Part shown: positions 6,252 to 8,277 of the stretch, one piece after another
How the letters are laid out: every line of letters begins with the position of its first letter
Numbering within the stretch: the first letter of the stretch is position 1
Assembly (NCBI GenBank): GCA_937885165.1
Contig: CAKZZJ010000092.1
Location: 1-8,277, forward strand
DNA length: 8,277 nucleotides
From: an uncultured Caryophanales bacterium
GTDB lineage: Bacteria; Bacillota_I; Bacilli_A; Acholeplasmatales; Anaeroplasmataceae
Direction: 5' to 3'
Translations under genes and position numbers: made by a program
The notes under the pieces: generated by a model
Databases searched by the model: none
What the model saw: only the letters and a program-made list of their open reading frames with translations
What the model was told of the DNA's origin: nothing

Positions 6252-7505
6252 TTATGATTTGACTAAGAAATCAACTAATTTTCTTGATCTTTGAGGATGT
6301 TTTAATTTACGTAAGGCTTTAAATTCAATTTGTCTTATACGTTCTCTTGTAACATTGAATTCTTTTCCTACCTCTTCAAGTGTACGAGGCCTTCCGTCAA
6401 CTAAACCGAATCTTAGTCTTAATACTCTTTCTTCTCTTGGAGTTAAAGTTTTTAATACATTATCTAGTTCTTCACGAAGCTGACGCTTTGCAGTATATTC
6501 ATATGGATCAAGAGCGTTAGGATCATAAATGAAATCACCAAGTGATGAATCATCTTCTTCACCAACAGGCTGTTCTAAGGAAATTGGGTCCTGGGCTATT
6601 CTCTGAATTGCTTGAACTTTTTCTACACTAATACCCATTCTGTCAGCTATTTCTTCAACAGATGGTTCTCTTGATAATTCCTGAACTAGTTGTCTTTGAA
6701 CCTTGACAAGTTTATTGATTGTTTCAACCATATGAACAGGTATTCTTATAGTTCTTGCCTGATCAGCAACCGCTCTTGCGATACCTTGTCTTATCCACCA
6801 TGTAGCATAAGTAGAAAATTTGAAGCCTTTCTTGTAATCAAATTTATCTACCGCCTTCATTAAACCTAAGTTCCCTTCTTGAATAAGATCCAAAAACTGT
6901 AATCCACGTGAAATATATTTCTTTGCTATAGCAACAACCAGTCTCAAATTGGCAGATACTAAATTGTTTTTTGCATCCTGTGCTATATCGATTTTGTTAC
7001 ATAAATCGTTATATTCTTCTTCACCAATCAAATCGATAACTGTGATATCTTCGCCTTTTTCATTTCTTTCATTAACTTCATCTTCAAGTTTATCTAATTT
7101 TTCTTGGGCTTCTCTACCGTATAACACTTCTTCAGAATATTTTTGTTCTTCTTCAGAAGTAAGTAGAGGAACTTTACCTATTTCTTTAAGATACATTCTT
7201 ACAGGGTCATCTACTCTGATTTGTGGAGGAAGCTGGTTGTATGTAGAAATGTCTACTTCTTCAACATCAGCTAAATTTGGCTCATCAATATCATTTTGTT
7301 CAACATCAATCGCCAACTCCTTAACAGTTATGCCTCTTGAATCAAGCGCTTCAGTAAGTTTATCAAATTCTTCAGAATCATATGCATAATATTTGATTAA
7401 CTCAAATGCGTCAAGCATACCATCAGATGTTGTTTTTGATAGCTCAACTAATTCATCAACTATTTCATCAAAATTTAGTTCTTTTTGTTCTTCTAATTCT
7501 GCCAT
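6252..7505 (-). CDS. rpoD: RNA polymerase primary sigma factor (RpoD/SigA)
   Basis: The 417-residue protein directs RNA polymerase to housekeeping promoters. Region 1.1 lies at about 10-65; region 1.2 contains DPVRMYLKEIG (100-110) and LLTSEEE; region 2 spans about 182-252 with ANLRLVVAIAKKYISRG, FLDLIQEGNLGLMKAVDKF and STYATWWIRQGIARA, which cover core binding and -10 recognition. Region 3 starts at IRIPVHMVE (253-261). Region 4 has LTPREERVLRLRFGL (354-368) and the -35 helix-turn-helix RTLEEVGKEFNVTRERIRQIE (374-394). An acidic, Lys/Glu-rich insert of about 50 residues sits between regions 1.2 and 2. The start ATG overlaps the preceding stop (TAATG) with GAGG upstream, so it is translationally coupled to the DnaG-like frame, as in the macromolecular-synthesis operon. 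Confidence 0.98.
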   Translation of the reverse strand: MAELEEQKELNFDEIVDELVELSKTTSDGMLDAFELIKYYAYDSEEFDKLTEALDSRGITVKELAIDVEQNDIDEPNLADVEEVDISTYNQLPPQIRVDDPVRMYLKEIGKVPLLTSEEEQKYSEEVLYGREAQEKLDKLEDEVNERNEKGEDITVIDLIGEEEYNDLCNKIDIAQDAKNNLVSANLRLVVAIAKKYISRGLQFLDLIQEGNLGLMKAVDKFDYKKGFKFSTYATWWIRQGIARAVADQARTIRIPVHMVETINKLVKVQRQLVQELSREPSVEEIADRMGISVEKVQAIQRIAQDPISLEQPVGEEDDSSLGDFIYDPNALDPYEYTAKRQLREELDNVLKTLTPREERVLRLRFGLVDGRPRTLEEVGKEFNVTRERIRQIEFKALRKLKHPQRSRKLVDFLVKS

Positions 7506-8248
7506 TACTTTTTCCTCATTTCTTTTAAGTTTTTTAAAGATTTTTTTAATTCGTATTGCTTTAAAAGAGATTTCATTTGTTTTTCTTTATCTTGTTTAGG
7601 CATCCTTCTAGCTATATCTTCAATTTCTTTTTGGTATGAAATCTCCTTAATTTTTAGTATACATTCGTTCAAATCATTGTCGTTATAAGTTGTAGGGTCC
7701 TTCCTTACTTTCTCAATTAGATTGACATATGTTGTCATTTCTTCCTGAGATAACATTTTGATAAATATTCCTTCATCAAAATAGTCATAATTAAGATAAT
7801 AATCATTTATTAGTCTAAACCATAATAGCTTGACTTTATTTGACATACCATACTGCATATAGTCATTTATAAGCCTATCTATCATGAGTGCTTTTTCTTT
7901 CTCACTTCTTGCATAAATAATTAGCCTTAATTCACAGTTAGAATAATAATTATCACTTATCTTAACTGGTACCGGCTCCTTTTTTACAGGTGGTTCAAAT
8001 TCTTGGTAATTCTCAACATATTCATAATTTCTTGTTGCGAAAGTATTGCGATAATTATTATAATCTAAATACTCTTTAATCAAAGCATTTATTATCAAAT
8101 TTTCATTAGATAATTTAGGCTGGGGTTTATCATCACTTTCTATTGCTTCAAAAATAGATTGACGCATTTTAGCTCTAATTTCATTAAGGACTCCTTTCTG
8201 TTCTAAAGTTTCCTTTAAGGCATTTTTTAGTTCTTCAACTGTAGTCAT
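7505..8248 (-). CDS. Chimeric frame: FOR20/LisH-like N-terminus joined to a DnaG primase C-terminal helicase-binding domain (native or assembly artefact)
   Basis: 247 residues from the ATG. Residues about 105-247 look like the DnaG C-terminal (P16) domain: an ELRLIIYARSEKEKALMIDRL helix resembling the family's LLAHMMRS helix, a DEGIFIKMLS segment, then two long Lys-rich helices ending in KSLLKQYELKKSLKNL. This part docks primase on the DnaB helicase. Its TAATG overlap with rpoD is the expected dnaG-rpoD junction. Residues 1-71 instead resemble eukaryotic FOR20 (see separate entry); 72-100 are a Tyr/Glu/Pro-rich linker. The zinc-binding and TOPRIM catalytic domains of DnaG are absent, so the frame cannot prime DNA as shown. 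No ribosome binding site precedes the ATG, and the frame stays open to the window edge, so a longer protein is possible. I am confident of the DnaG end and much less of the whole being one natural gene. Confidence 0.7.
   Translation of the reverse strand: MTTVEELKNALKETLEQKGVLNEIRAKMRQSIFEAIESDDKPQPKLSNENLIINALIKEYLDYNNYRNTFATRNYEYVENYQEFEPPVKKEPVPVKISDNYYSNCELRLIIYARSEKEKALMIDRLINDYMQYGMSNKVKLLWFRLINDYYLNYDYFDEGIFIKMLSQEEMTTYVNLIEKVRKDPTTYNDNDLNECILKIKEISYQKEIEDIARRMPKQDKEKQMKSLLKQYELKKSLKNLKEMRKK
7508..7936 (-). other. dnaG: DnaG C-terminal helicase-binding domain
   Basis: Protein residues about 105-247 of the chimeric frame. The all-helical pattern, the position directly before rpoD and the overlap with its start codon identify the native 3' end of dnaG. 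Codon use (mostly AGA/AGG for Arg) resembles the rest of the window. Confidence 0.82.
8036..8248 (-). other. FOR20/CEP20-like TOF-LisH domain (eukaryotic centriolar protein family)
   Basis: The 71 residues begin MTTVEELKNALKETLEQKG, then VLNEIRAKMR, and end in the LisH stretch LSNENLIINALIKEYLDYNN. Human FOR20 as I remember it begins MATVAELKAVLKDTLEKKG, then VLGHLKARIR, and has LSHENLLINELIREYLEFNK. The two align without gaps from the same start Met with about half the residues identical (count made against memory). LisH domains mediate dimerisation, and FOR20 acts at centriolar satellites and basal bodies in ciliated eukaryotes. The match breaks off at about residue 71, before the FOR20 segment that contains ESGQP. 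I know of no bacterial FOR20. Arg codons CGT and CGC and Pro CCC here differ slightly from the neighbours, too few to prove origin. Confidence 0.8.
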
Positions 8249-8277
8249 TTTTAATTTTAAAAATTTTAATAATATAT
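8249..8277 (-). other. Pure A/T leader before the FOR20-like start
   Basis: All 29 bases are A or T. There is no Shine-Dalgarno sequence, unlike priA, fmt, nrnA and rpoD here. No stop interrupts the frame (it would read I-L-L-K-F-L-K-L-K), but the composition looks like the 5' untranslated leader of an AT-rich protist gene rather than coding sequence. Confidence 0.5.

Noticed and set aside
6949..7389. Plus-strand open frame of 146 codons opposite rpoD
   Set aside because: Ser-rich peptide antisense to the acidic part of rpoD; this composition is the expected mirror of Glu/Asp/Lys codons.
7393..7599. Plus-strand open frame of 68 codons spanning the dnaG-rpoD junction
   Set aside because: Ser/Phe-rich mirror of coding sequence on the minus strand; no ribosome site or motif.
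1..8277. CRISPR arrays, insertion sequences, tRNA or rRNA genes, prophage or defence genes
   Set aside because: No repeat-spacer pattern, transposase, terminal inverted repeats, cloverleaf or rRNA stretch was seen; apart from the right edge this is a housekeeping cluster.

Overview
The window is AT-rich bacterial DNA, most likely from a low-GC member of the Firmicutes/Mollicutes lineage (Bacilli or Erysipelotrichia-like; the genus cannot be named from sequence alone). Pointers are the dnaG-rpoD-trmK order, a primary sigma factor with Firmicutes-type regions, a SAM riboswitch and a THF riboswitch, and an energy-coupling-factor (ECF) folate transporter component. Every credible gene is on the minus strand, so transcription runs from the right edge to the left edge.

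From right to left (5' to 3'): an open frame whose C-terminal half is the helicase-binding end of DnaG primase (7505-8248); rpoD (6252-7505); trmK (5600-6250); an alpha/beta hydrolase (4861-5607); an nrnA-like DHH phosphoesterase (3906-4844); a 128-base gap filled by a THF riboswitch; a folT-like ECF substrate-binding component with a long extra N-terminal part (2554-3777); a 209-base gap holding a SAM riboswitch with its own terminator; priA (56-2344); and the first 18 codons of fmt (1-54). The right-hand genes are packed with overlaps or one- to sixteen-base gaps. The two large gaps both contain riboswitches, so the cluster is divided into a constitutive-looking block (replication priming, transcription, tRNA modification, RNA turnover), a folate-controlled uptake gene, and a SAM-controlled priA-fmt block. 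THF and methionine/SAM control of neighbouring units fits one-carbon metabolism, because Fmt uses formyl-THF and Met-tRNA; this link is inference.

The striking item is at the right edge. The first ~71 residues of the 7505-8248 frame do not look like DnaG. They resemble the N-terminus and LisH motif of the eukaryotic centriole/basal-body protein FOR20 (CEP20/FOPNL), starting at the same methionine and without a gap. They are preceded by 29 bases of pure A/T with no ribosome binding site. This is either a remarkable eukaryote-bacterium gene fusion or, more likely in my view, a chimeric join of a protist gene fragment to the end of a bacterial contig. The window alone cannot settle which.
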